A stretch of 39,850 bases of DNA from Mycobacterium sp. (GTDB lineage Bacteria; Actinomycetota; Actinomycetes; Mycobacteriales; Mycobacteriaceae): NCBI GenBank assembly GCA_025965555.1, contig JAOPWT010000525.1:1-39850 (forward strand), in the 5' to 3' direction. Below the pieces are notes generated by a model, which saw only the letters and a list, made by a program, of their open reading frames with translations, was not told where the DNA came from and made no database searches. Within the stretch, counting starts at the first letter, position 1; each line of letters starts with the position of its first letter. This document shows positions 1 to 19,219 of this stretch, one piece after another. The translations under genes were made by a program, and so were the position numbers.

Positions 1-397
1 GCGGCTTCATCACCCGCCTGTACAGGCGGCCGTCCGCTGCGCCAGCGCCACCAAGTTCGTCGACCGTGCGCTGCAGGTCCCGATAGGCGACGCCGGCCCG
101 GCCTCCATCGAGCGGGTGCGCGTAGGCGATGTCAGGTTGACCGAACTCGACGCGTTCGGTCAGGCCGATGGAGCGGAAGAACGGTGAGGCCACGGCCATG
201 GGATGCACCGCCGAGCACAGGTCGTGCCGCAAGTACTCGCCGGTGTCCAGCCCGAGCTCGACCGTCCGGCAGCCACCACCGGGCACCGGCTGACCTTCGA
301 TCACCTCCACCGATAGACCCGCGGCTGCACAGACGATCGCGGCCGCCATGCCATTCGGTCCCGAGCCCACCACGACGACGTCTCGACGTTGGGTCAT
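1..397 (-). CDS. FAD-dependent oxidoreductase, phytoene desaturase (CrtI)-like family, 5' part only
   Basis: The reverse strand from the ATG at 397 reads open to the left edge, giving about 132 residues with no stop, so the C-terminal part is outside the window. The protein opens with a Rossmann FAD-binding motif, VVVVGSGPNGMAAAI at residues 7-21, then an acidic strand end and a PGGGCRT motif near residues 40-46. This is the layout of phytoene desaturase-like NAD(P)/FAD oxidoreductases, which oxidise or desaturate lipophilic substrates; the substrate cannot be read from this part. An AGGAGAG ribosome site lies about five bases before the ATG, which supports the start. A SigF-like promoter match lies about 100 bases upstream (494-517), and a hairpin occupies the putative leader. 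Family is confident; exact role is not. Confidence 0.8.
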   Translation of the reverse strand, partial: MTQRRDVVVVGSGPNGMAAAIVCAAAGLSVEVIEGQPVPGGGCRTVELGLDTGEYLRHDLCSAVHPMAVASPFFRSIGLTERVEFGQPDIAYAHPLDGGRAGVAYRDLQRTVDELGGAGAADGRLYRRVMKP

Positions 398-426
398 CGA
401 ACTCTCCTCGTGCCCCCTCAGCGTCC

Positions 427-457
427 CAGCGGCACCGAGATCAGTCGACTGCCGCTG
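427..457 (-). other. Inverted repeat (possible leader hairpin)
   Basis: CAGCGGCA at 427-434 and TGCCGCTG at 450-457 are perfect 8-base arms around a 15-base spacer. They lie between the SigF-like promoter match and the ribosome site of the FAD oxidoreductase, so in RNA they would form a leader hairpin. They could equally be an operator. No function is shown. Confidence 0.4.
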
Positions 458-493
458 ACCTGCGCCAGCCGTGTTTCCGTCATGGCGTCCACC

Positions 494-517
494 TACCCGA
501 CGGGCGGGTCGACAAAC
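494..517 (-). promoter_or_regulatory. SigF-like promoter for the FAD oxidoreductase
   Basis: Reading the minus strand, GTTT (517-514) is followed by 15 bases and then GGGTA (498-494). This fits the mycobacterial SigF pattern as I recall it, GTTT - 15 to 17 - GGGTA. Transcription would start near 485-488 and run into the oxidoreductase at 397, giving a leader of about 90 bases. Two similar matches at 1317-1376 strengthen the case. Confidence 0.4.
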
Positions 518-583
518 ACCGCTCGACGAACCGTGTTTCCGCCATCCGCGCGGGACGCGCGCAGTGGCAGCCCCTCCGCTGGG

Positions 584-833
584 TCAGCCATCACGGGTGT
601 CGATCACCTGCTGGGCGATGTCGGTCAGTTTGGTGTTGGATTCCTGGGACAGATGCCTGAGCATCGGCATCGGAGTCCCAGACGACGGGCTGGAATCGGA
701 AGAGGTTCAGTGCGAGGGTGGCCTGCCTGCAGGGACCCTCGTCGAACCGCATCTGGAGTTCGTCGAGTTGATGGGGCAGATCCGTCGTGGCGGCAACAGC
801 CGGTGCAAGCTTCGATGACACCGGCAGGATCAC
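584..833 (-). pseudogene. Decayed GAF-ANTAR regulator remnant
   Basis: From a GTG at 833 the minus strand encodes residues like the core of a GAF domain of the ANTAR-regulator type: a DELQMRFDEGPCRQA segment, then almost at once LALNLF, which normally sits many residues later. A one-base frame change further on gives RHLSQESNTKLTDIAQQV, closely resembling the C-terminal helices of ANTAR RNA-binding domains, ending at TGA 584-586. The N-terminal GAF part, the GAF centre and most of ANTAR are missing. The GTG overlaps the stop of the SRPBCC gene (GTGA), so an ancestral operon is likely. The rest of the gene-free stretch 398-829 holds the promoter, hairpin and short repeats listed separately; I see nothing else in it. 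Confidence 0.6.
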
Positions 834-1306
834 CCGCTACCTCCGGTCGTCCGCTCGCGGCCCTGTGCCAATGACGCCAATCGCCACAGGCACTCCTTGT
901 TACGCGGTTTGATGGCCAGCAGCGCGAGCTTGTCCGGCACCCATGCCGCGGGCCCGCTGACGGGAACTTCCGACATCGCGACCTGACAACCGCCTTCGAT
1001 GTCCCGCAGCGTCAGCGTGATTCGAGCTGCTCCGAGGGGCCCGGACTTGGCCAGCAAGACCAACCGGTGTTCCGGAACGCACTCCTCGGAGATGGTGACG
1101 TCGTTGATGACGACGGGCCACACCCCGATCGAGTGGTGGATCTTGGAGCCCGCAGCCGGCCAGGTCGGGTCGACGTCGCGCATCCTGCTGTTGCCGACCA
1201 CCCATTGCGAATACGTCCACCCGTCAGCTAGCACCTCCCAGACCCGGCTCCTGGAGGCCGCGATGTCGCGATGAGTGGCCAGTGGATCGTCGTGCTCGTC
1301 GGTCAT
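830..1306 (-). CDS. SRPBCC (START-like) family protein
   Basis: 158 residues. The N-terminal pattern, with RDIAASRSRVWEVLADG near residues 13-29 followed by a Trp-rich loop (YSQWVVG), is typical of the polyketide cyclase/dehydrase branch of the SRPBCC fold, which forms a deep hydrophobic pocket. The ligand cannot be predicted. The start is the ATG at 1306, just after a SigF-like -10 element, so the transcript may be nearly leaderless. The stop overlaps the GTG of the decayed GAF-ANTAR gene by four bases. Divergent from the DCC-family gene across 82 bases. Family assignment is fair; function is unknown. Confidence 0.75.
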   Translation of the reverse strand: MTDEHDDPLATHRDIAASRSRVWEVLADGWTYSQWVVGNSRMRDVDPTWPAAGSKIHHSIGVWPVVINDVTISEECVPEHRLVLLAKSGPLGAARITLTLRDIEGGCQVAMSEVPVSGPAAWVPDKLALLAIKPRNKECLWRLASLAQGRERTTGGSG

Positions 1307-1316
1307 TACCGATTAC

Positions 1317-1340
1317 TACCCGCGTCGGAGCAGGTAAACC
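1317..1340 (-). promoter_or_regulatory. SigF-like promoter for the SRPBCC gene
   Basis: On the minus strand GGTTT (1340-1336) is followed by 14 bases and GGGTA (1321-1317). The -10 element ends ten bases before the ATG at 1306, so the start point would fall at or just before the initiation codon. The spacing is one base short of the usual 15, which lowers confidence. Confidence 0.4.
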
Positions 1341-1352
1341 ATCACGGCTGCC

Positions 1353-1376
1353 GTTTGTAAACCGAACCTGCGGGTA
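1353..1376 (+). promoter_or_regulatory. SigF-like promoter for the DCC-family gene
   Basis: GTTT at 1353-1356, a 15-base spacer, then GGGTA at 1372-1376, matching the recalled SigF consensus. The predicted start point falls a few bases before the ATG at 1389. It is back to back with the equivalent element of the SRPBCC gene within an 82-base divergent spacer. Confidence 0.5.
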
Positions 1377-1388
1377 CCCACCGCGACG

Positions 1389-1838
1389 ATGATGTCGGCC
1401 TCGGGTTCTCCGGTTCTCTTGTATGACGGCGTGTGCGGTTTCTGTCACGGTGCCGTGCAGTTCATCCTCCGCGTCGACCGGCACCGGGAATTGCGGTTCG
1501 CCGCTCTCGACAGCCCACTGGCGCGACAGGTCGTCGCACGGCATCCGCAATTGACCGGCGTCGACTCGGTGGTCTTCGTCGACCAACCGGGTGAGCTCGA
1601 CGAGCGAGTCTTGGTTCGGTCCGATGCGGCGTTGCGGGTCGTCGACTACCTCGGCTGGCCCTGGCAGGCGCTGCGCGTGGCTGCGCTGGTGCCGACACCC
1701 GCGCGCGACTGGCTCTACGATCGCTTCGCTGCGGTCCGGTACCGGGTGTTCGGGCGACTCGACTCCTGCCCCATCCCGTCCCCTGAGGTGCGCGAGCGAT
1801 TCATCGATCAGCTTCCCCGCAGAAACGCCGACGCGTGA
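1389..1838 (+). CDS. DCC-family thiol-disulfide oxidoreductase (DUF393)
   Basis: 149 residues. The N-terminal LLYDGVCGFCHGAVQFILR (residues 9-27) carries the DxxCxxC signature that names the DCC family, a thioredoxin-like fold with a redox-active CxxC pair. Members are thought to act in thiol-disulfide exchange, but physiological partners are mostly unknown. No signal peptide is seen, so it should be cytoplasmic. Two ATG codons lie in tandem at 1389 and 1392 and either may be used; there is no clear ribosome site, in keeping with a very short leader from the SigF-like promoter. It is the plus-strand arm of a divergent pair with the SRPBCC gene, which suggests a shared stress role. Confidence 0.8.
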   Translation: MMSASGSPVLLYDGVCGFCHGAVQFILRVDRHRELRFAALDSPLARQVVARHPQLTGVDSVVFVDQPGELDERVLVRSDAALRVVDYLGWPWQALRVAALVPTPARDWLYDRFAAVRYRVFGRLDSCPIPSPEVRERFIDQLPRRNADA

Positions 1839-1932
1839 GCCGTCGTCCCCCGTTCGGTGGACACGCGGTTCCGCCTGGCCACCCTCCGGTCACCCGACAG
1901 ACATCGCCGCCGCGCCGCGACACAGTTGAGTC

Positions 1933-2172
1933 ATGACCAACACGACCGCCCGCACGCTCGCCCACTACCTCGCGCTTCCCCTCCTCGCCGCCGGCATCGC
2001 CGGTGGCGCGCTCCTCGGCACCGCAGGTGCGGCCAGCGCGGCCCCTTCGATCTCGTCCAACGACTCCGGCAACTTCTACGCCCCCACCATCAGGGCCACG
2101 CCGCCCGTGCTGGTCCAGCCGGGCGCCCGCTGGCACCGCCAGCACAACCGGTTCAACCTCGGCGCCGAGTAG
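1933..2172 (+). CDS. Small exported hypothetical protein
   Basis: 79 residues. Residues 1-36 form a convincing Sec signal peptide: a short N-region with Arg and His, a hydrophobic core (LALPLLAAGIAGGALLG), and an ASA-like cleavage site near residue 36. The mature part of about 43 residues is rich in Asn, Pro and Arg and has no Cys, no lipobox and no recognisable domain. I do not recognise a family. It ends 15 bases from the convergent stop of the sensor kinase. The signal peptide and normal codon use support a real gene. Confidence 0.6.
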   Translation: MTNTTARTLAHYLALPLLAAGIAGGALLGTAGAASAAPSISSNDSGNFYAPTIRATPPVLVQPGARWHRQHNRFNLGAE

Positions 2173-2187
2173 ATCGGGCCCAAGGGC

Positions 2188-3369
2188 CTACTCGGGCGGC
2201 GACGTCACCGTGACCACCGTGCCCCGGCCGAGAGTCGAGTCGATCGCCATCGCGCCGCCCATCGAATCGAACCTCGCCTGCAACGACGCCAGTCCGATGT
2301 GTCCCTCGGCGACGCGCTGATCGACGATCGACGGCTCGAAACCCGCGCCGTCGTCGGCGACGGTGAGCACCACGCGATCACCCGTGCGGAACATCCGGAT
2401 GGTCACCGCGCTGGCGCCCGCGTGCTTGTTGATGTTGGCGAGCAGCTCGCGCGCCGCCCGGTACAGCAGGGGTTGTGACACGGGCTTGCCGACGTCTTCG
2501 AGCTCGGCGTCGACGGTGAACTCGCCGCGACCCTGGTACTGCCGCACCAGCTCCCGCACGCCCGGCGTCAGACCCAGCTGAGCGAGCACCTGCGGGTGCA
2601 GCGCCGTCACCGTCGACCGCAGGCCTGCGGCCGTGTCGTTGAGTGCCGCGTAGACCATGTCCAGCGAGGGGTCGGGCATGCGCTCACGCACTTCGTCGAG
2701 TTCGAGGCGTGCGGCGAGCAGTGTCTGCAGCGGACCGTCGTGGAGGTGCTCGGCCAGTTCCCGGTTGGTACGTTCGTCGGCCTGCATCGACTCGGCCACC
2801 AGCCTCTTGCGCACCTCGAGGAGTGCGGCGACGCGGGCCGCCCGTCGGGTCAGCACCAGGCACAGCGCGGTGGTGGCGGCCGCCAACCACAGCAGGAAAC
2901 CGAATTGCAGATAGACCACGTCGGGCAGCCCGACATGATCGTCGCGTTTCGAGTAGACGATCCAGGCCCCGAGGTAGCACGCTGCGGTGCCGATCCCAAG
3001 AACGCCGGTCAGGAGGGGGCGATCACCGAACGCGACGGACAGTGGCAGCAGGAAGAACACCGGCAGCAGCGCCGCGGTCGCACCCCCGGAGACCACGCAC
3101 AGCGAGACCACCGCCAGCACGTCGACGCCGGTGGAAACCCAGCCGCCCCACGTCGGGACCGGTCCGCGGAAGACCATCACCGCCCACACCAGCGCGGCAA
3201 CGGCATAGACGCCGAGGATCGTCGTATAGACCTCGGGCAGCCAGCTGTCGACCTCCCACAGCCACACCAAAAAGCCCATCAATGCGATCAACGGCAGGCG
3301 GAGCACCGCCGAGACGCGGACGGGTTCGGCGGCGAAGTAGTCGACGATTCGCCGGGAGAGGCGATCCAT
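2188..3369 (-). CDS. NarL-type sensor histidine kinase
   Basis: 393 residues. The N-terminal half has about six hydrophobic segments between residues 20 and 175, so the sensor is membrane-embedded with no large extracytoplasmic domain. Next comes a HisKA_3 dimerisation domain with the phospho-acceptor at His210 in EHLHDGPLQTLL. The ATPase domain follows, with an N-box (LLANINKHA), a DDGAGFE G1 box and a GHIGLASLQAR G2 box. Proteins of this build autophosphorylate and pass phosphate to a LuxR-type regulator, which here is the gene two bases upstream. The ATG at 3369 is the natural start given that spacing. The signal sensed is unknown. Confidence 0.88.
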   Translation of the reverse strand: MDRLSRRIVDYFAAEPVRVSAVLRLPLIALMGFLVWLWEVDSWLPEVYTTILGVYAVAALVWAVMVFRGPVPTWGGWVSTGVDVLAVVSLCVVSGGATAALLPVFFLLPLSVAFGDRPLLTGVLGIGTAACYLGAWIVYSKRDDHVGLPDVVYLQFGFLLWLAAATTALCLVLTRRAARVAALLEVRKRLVAESMQADERTNRELAEHLHDGPLQTLLAARLELDEVRERMPDPSLDMVYAALNDTAAGLRSTVTALHPQVLAQLGLTPGVRELVRQYQGRGEFTVDAELEDVGKPVSQPLLYRAARELLANINKHAGASAVTIRMFRTGDRVVLTVADDGAGFEPSIVDQRVAEGHIGLASLQARFDSMGGAMAIDSTLGRGTVVTVTSPPE

Positions 3370-3371
3370 CG

Positions 3372-4013
3372 CTACTCCAGGAGCCCGCGACGCATCGCCT
3401 CTGCGACCGCGGCGCCGCGGTCGCCGACACCGAGCTTCTCGTAGAGCCGCTGCACGTGGGTCTTGACGGTCGACGGGGCCAGGAACATCTCCTTGGCCAT
3501 GGCCGGGATGGTCTGGCCGTTGGCGATGTGACCGAGCACCTCGCGCTCGCGGGCACTGAGGGTGGGGGTGTCGGAGTCGTTGCGGCGTTGAATCTCGCCG
3601 ACCAGTCCGGCGGCCAGGTTGGGGGCGACGACGTCGCGGCCCTTCGCGCAGCTCAGCACGGCGTCGATGAGTTCGGAGCGGCTGGATTCCTTGGAGATGA
3701 ACCCCGCGGCGCCCTCCTGCAACGCGCTGTAGACGATCGCCGACTCGTCGTGCGCGGAGATCAGCAGGACGCGCGTCGGCAGCTCGTCGCGGCGAACCGC
3801 GGCGGCGACCTGTGCGCCGTCGAGTCCGGGCATGCGGTAGTCAAGGAGCGCGACCTGTGGTCCGTGCTCACGGATCGCAGCCAGCGCGGACACCCCGTCG
3901 TCGGCCTCCGCGACCACGTCAATGGTGCCGCTGGAGGTGAGGGCACGCACCACCCCGTCGCGGAACAGCGGGTGGTCGTCACCCACCACCACGCGGACCT
4001 TCTCACCCGTCAC
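3372..4013 (-). CDS. NarL/LuxR-family response regulator
   Basis: 213 residues from the GTG at 4013. The receiver domain has the acidic pocket DD at 12-13, the phospho-acceptor Asp58 in LLDYRMPGLDG, and the conserved Thr/Ser and Lys positions further on. A C-terminal LuxR helix-turn-helix starts at LSAREREVLG and includes APSTVKTHVQRLYEKL. It pairs with the kinase two bases downstream. The frame stays open upstream to 4226, but the extra residues are low-complexity and precede the normal beginning of a receiver domain, so the GTG start fits the usual family length. The gene is divergent from pks12 across 243 bases, which makes pks12 a natural candidate target; that is inference. Confidence 0.87.
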   Translation of the reverse strand: MTGEKVRVVVGDDHPLFRDGVVRALTSSGTIDVVAEADDGVSALAAIREHGPQVALLDYRMPGLDGAQVAAAVRRDELPTRVLLISAHDESAIVYSALQEGAAGFISKESSRSELIDAVLSCAKGRDVVAPNLAAGLVGEIQRRNDSDTPTLSAREREVLGHIANGQTIPAMAKEMFLAPSTVKTHVQRLYEKLGVGDRGAAVAEAMRRGLLE

Positions 4014-4212
4014 GCCGCCAGCTTCGCACAGAGCGCCACGTCGAGCGCCCGGTGACGCCTCGAAGTTCGGCAGGAATGCCCCAGTGCGAGCAGGCGCGTG
4101 AGATCCGCGGTCATCCAGGGAACACAATGACCTGGCACCGTTCGTCCCGCCTCGCTGGGGGCGACCGGAGCTTCTAGGCTCGTCCAACGGGCTCGTAGTA
4201 CCGAATACTTGG

Positions 4213-4236
4213 GGGCCGCTGCGCACGCAGCGGTCC
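4213..4236 (+). other. Hairpin/palindrome just upstream of pks12
   Basis: CCGCTGCG at 4216-4223 and CGCAGCGG at 4226-4233 are perfect 8-base arms separated by CA. In RNA, three more pairs (one G-U) extend the stem, with a GCAC tetraloop. It ends about 20 bases before the pks12 ATG and just before an AGGGG ribosome site at 4241-4245. It could be a leader structure or an operator for the divergent two-component system. Confidence 0.5.
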
Positions 4237-4256
4237 AGACAGGGGTTTCACACCGT

Positions 4257-16697
<12,441 letters not shown>

Positions 16698-16703
16698 GCC
16701 TCG

Positions 16704-19172
16704 ATGAGGATCGTCGTCACGGGGGCCGACGGCGCCGTGGGGCGCGGGGTCGCCGCTCGGCTGGTGATGCTGACCCACGACGTCGTCGGCATCGGCGCGC
16801 GGCGTCCCGAGAGTTGGCCGGGCTCAGTCGATTTCGTCGTCTCCCAGCGGTATGACGGTGACGTCGTGAAGGGCGCCGACGCCGTACTGCACTGCGGCGG
16901 AGACGCTGCCGGCATGGGATCGCTGCTCGAGACGATGGCGGAAGCGGACGTCGGCCGCCTCGTCGTGGTCTCACCGGCCCGGCCGGTCGACGACACCGCG
17001 TCGATGCTGAGCAAGGCCAACGAATCCGGTGTCCACGCGATCCTCGTCCGGACCGCACTCGTGTTGGGCAGGCACGTCGAAGACGCCGTGCTGCGGACGT
17101 TCGCCGGCGCGGTCACCTTCGACGTCGACGGCTCCGCTGACCGACCCCTGCAGGTGGTGCACTCCCACGACGTCGAACGGGTGCTCGTCCGAGCCCTGCT
17201 CGACGCCGACCTGCGTGCGGGCAGCGTCGACGTCGCCGCCGCCGGTCACACCACCAGGCGCCGCATCGCCGCCGCCGTCGGCAGACCGCTCGTCGGTGTC
17301 CCCTCAACCCTGCGGCGATTCATCCCTCGGGCGGTGGGCGAGGTGCCGACTCTCGACCCCACCGTGCTGCGCGATGACTGGGGTTTCACGCCGGGCTTCG
17401 ACGTGGTGCAGGCGGTCGAGGACTTCGCCCTGGCGTGCCGGGGCCGCATCACGGTGGGCAGCACCGTCCACGACATCCCATGGCGGCTACCGCGCGTTCT
17501 CGAGATCCCGGCCGTCGATGCACCCGCAGCCGACGGAGTCGAACCGGTGCCCGCGGGGACCGGCATCGCGAACGGCGAGTTCGACACTCCCATCGATCCC
17601 CGCTTCCCCGCATTCATCGCCACCAATCTGTCGGAGGCGCTGGCAGGACCGTTCTCGCCGTCGTCGGCATCGGTGACCGTGCTGGGCACGCGCGCGGCGG
17701 GTCTGGTGATCTCCGAGCGACTGCGACCCGGCGGGGCCGTCCAGCGCGAGATGTCGGTGCGGACGACCGGCGTGTTCGGCCATCGTCTGTACGCAGGCAT
17801 CACGACCGGTCACTTCATGGCCCACACGGTGCCCTTCATCGATCCCGACCTGGTGCTCTCCGGTTTCTTCGGGCACACCGAGGACGGCCTGGAGTTGTTC
17901 GGCGAACACCTGCCACCCGTCGCACCGCGAGGCCTCGTCCGTCAACTCCGCGGCGGGCTGACGTTCGCCAACTGCCTGATCGGTCTGTCCGCAGGCTCGA
18001 ACCGCGACACCCGGGACTTCGTCGGCGACGTCGAGCGGCTGGAGTCGGCGTCGCAAGACCCCGCGGGACTGGATGACCGGCGACTGCGGGAGCTGATCCT
18101 GCTCGGGCGCGACCACGTCGTGCACGGATGGGTGCTCTCGTCGGCGTCGATCCTGCTCTGCGCCGGCTACGGCGTGGTGATGCGACTGCTCTGCGGACGC
18201 GACGTCATGCCGGCCGCGGGCGATGAACTGGTCAGTGCGCAGGCGCTGAGCGCCGTCCATCGGTTGGTGGCTGAAGCGCGGCGCGACCCGGTCGCGACCC
18301 GACTGCTCTCCGAACCGAAGATCGACGCCGCCGCACTCGCCGCGGAGGCGCCTGCGTTCTCGGCCGCATTGCGGCGCGAGCTGGCTCTCATCGGGCATCG
18401 CGGGCCTGGAGAGGTCGAGATGCGCTGTGCGACATACGCAGACGACCCCGACCTGTTGATCCGCATGGTTGCCAAGGCACTGGTGGCGGCGCCGCGGGAG
18501 CTGCCCACCCTGCCTGCGGTGCCGCTGCGGGGGCGGGCGGTGTCCATCGCCGCAGCTGCCCAGATCCGCGAGCGTGAAGTCCGCCGCGACCGGATGGTGC
18601 GCGCGATCTGGGTGCTCCGCACACTGCTGCGGGAACAGGGGCGCCGCATGGTCGACGCGGGTGAGCTCGGCGAGGTCGACGACGTCTTCTATCTGCTCGT
18701 CGACGAGTTGGATGCTCCCCCGCCCGACGTGGCGAGCGTGGTCGCCCGCCGCCGGGCCGAGCAGGCGATGCTGCAGGAGTTGGTACCGCCCGAGGCGTTC
18801 AGCGGCCGATGGCTGCCGACGGGGGCACCGGCAAGCGCCTTCGAGGGCGGTGAGGTCCTGCACGGCATCGGGGTGTCGGGCGGACGGGTGCGCGGCCTGG
18901 TCCGCGTCGTGCACGCCGACACGATCGACGACCTTCAGCCCGGCGAGATCCTCGTCGCCAAGGTCACCGACGTCGGTTATACGCCCGCGTTCGCCTATGC
19001 GGCCGCCGTCGTGACCGAACTCGGCGGGCCGACGTCGCACGCCGCGATCGTCGCGCGGGAGTTCGGCGTGCCGTGCGTGGTCAACGCGCGAGGCGCGGCA
19101 GCACGGCTCTCGACGGGCACGCTGATCGAAGTCGACGGCGCGACGGGAGACGTGACCGTACTCAGTGCGTGA
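16704..19172 (+). CDS. NAD-epimerase-like / phosphotransferase His-domain fusion protein, Rv2047c type
   Basis: 822 residues, starting six bases after the pks12 stop, so translation is probably coupled. Residues 1-230 are an atypical SDR/NAD-epimerase fold (IVVTGADGAVGRG Rossmann motif). Residues about 295-720 begin with FIATNLSEALAGPFSPSSAS, resembling the middle, drug-binding domain of rifampin phosphotransferases. Residues 735-822 are a PEP-utilising swivelling domain with His779 in GGPTSHAAIVAREFG. The ATP-grasp domain that normally charges this His is not visible; the epimerase fold takes its place. M. tuberculosis Rv2047c, next to pks12, is of about this size and plan as I recall it. 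Function is unknown. Conserved placement suggests a role with the Pks12 product, but that is inference. Confidence 0.85.
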   Translation: MRIVVTGADGAVGRGVAARLVMLTHDVVGIGARRPESWPGSVDFVVSQRYDGDVVKGADAVLHCGGDAAGMGSLLETMAEADVGRLVVVSPARPVDDTASMLSKANESGVHAILVRTALVLGRHVEDAVLRTFAGAVTFDVDGSADRPLQVVHSHDVERVLVRALLDADLRAGSVDVAAAGHTTRRRIAAAVGRPLVGVPSTLRRFIPRAVGEVPTLDPTVLRDDWGFTPGFDVVQAVEDFALACRGRITVGSTVHDIPWRLPRVLEIPAVDAPAADGVEPVPAGTGIANGEFDTPIDPRFPAFIATNLSEALAGPFSPSSASVTVLGTRAAGLVISERLRPGGAVQREMSVRTTGVFGHRLYAGITTGHFMAHTVPFIDPDLVLSGFFGHTEDGLELFGEHLPPVAPRGLVRQLRGGLTFANCLIGLSAGSNRDTRDFVGDVERLESASQDPAGLDDRRLRELILLGRDHVVHGWVLSSASILLCAGYGVVMRLLCGRDVMPAAGDELVSAQALSAVHRLVAEARRDPVATRLLSEPKIDAAALAAEAPAFSAALRRELALIGHRGPGEVEMRCATYADDPDLLIRMVAKALVAAPRELPTLPAVPLRGRAVSIAAAAQIREREVRRDRMVRAIWVLRTLLREQGRRMVDAGELGEVDDVFYLLVDELDAPPPDVASVVARRRAEQAMLQELVPPEAFSGRWLPTGAPASAFEGGEVLHGIGVSGGRVRGLVRVVHADTIDDLQPGEILVAKVTDVGYTPAFAYAAAVVTELGGPTSHAAIVAREFGVPCVVNARGAAARLSTGTLIEVDGATGDVTVLSA

Positions 19173-19219
19173 CGACGTCCCCCGAAACCCCACCTGACCC
19201 GTGTCATATCGTGGCGGTC

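Noticed and set aside
2173-2187. A terminator between the small exported protein and the sensor kinase
   Set aside because: Only a 5-base GGCCC/GGGCC pair with a two-base loop is seen, which is too short to call.
4209-4256. A longer pks12 start at TTG 4209
   Set aside because: The 16 extra residues fall in the hairpin region, do not resemble Pks12, and the ATG at 4257 has a ribosome site and the known N-terminal docking helix.
17487-19193. A 568-codon minus-strand open frame opposite the Rv2047c-type gene
   Set aside because: Composition is that of an antisense shadow; the sense frame encodes clear domains.
19173-19219. A promoter for fadE2
   Set aside because: I could not find a convincing -35/-10 pair in the 47-base gap.
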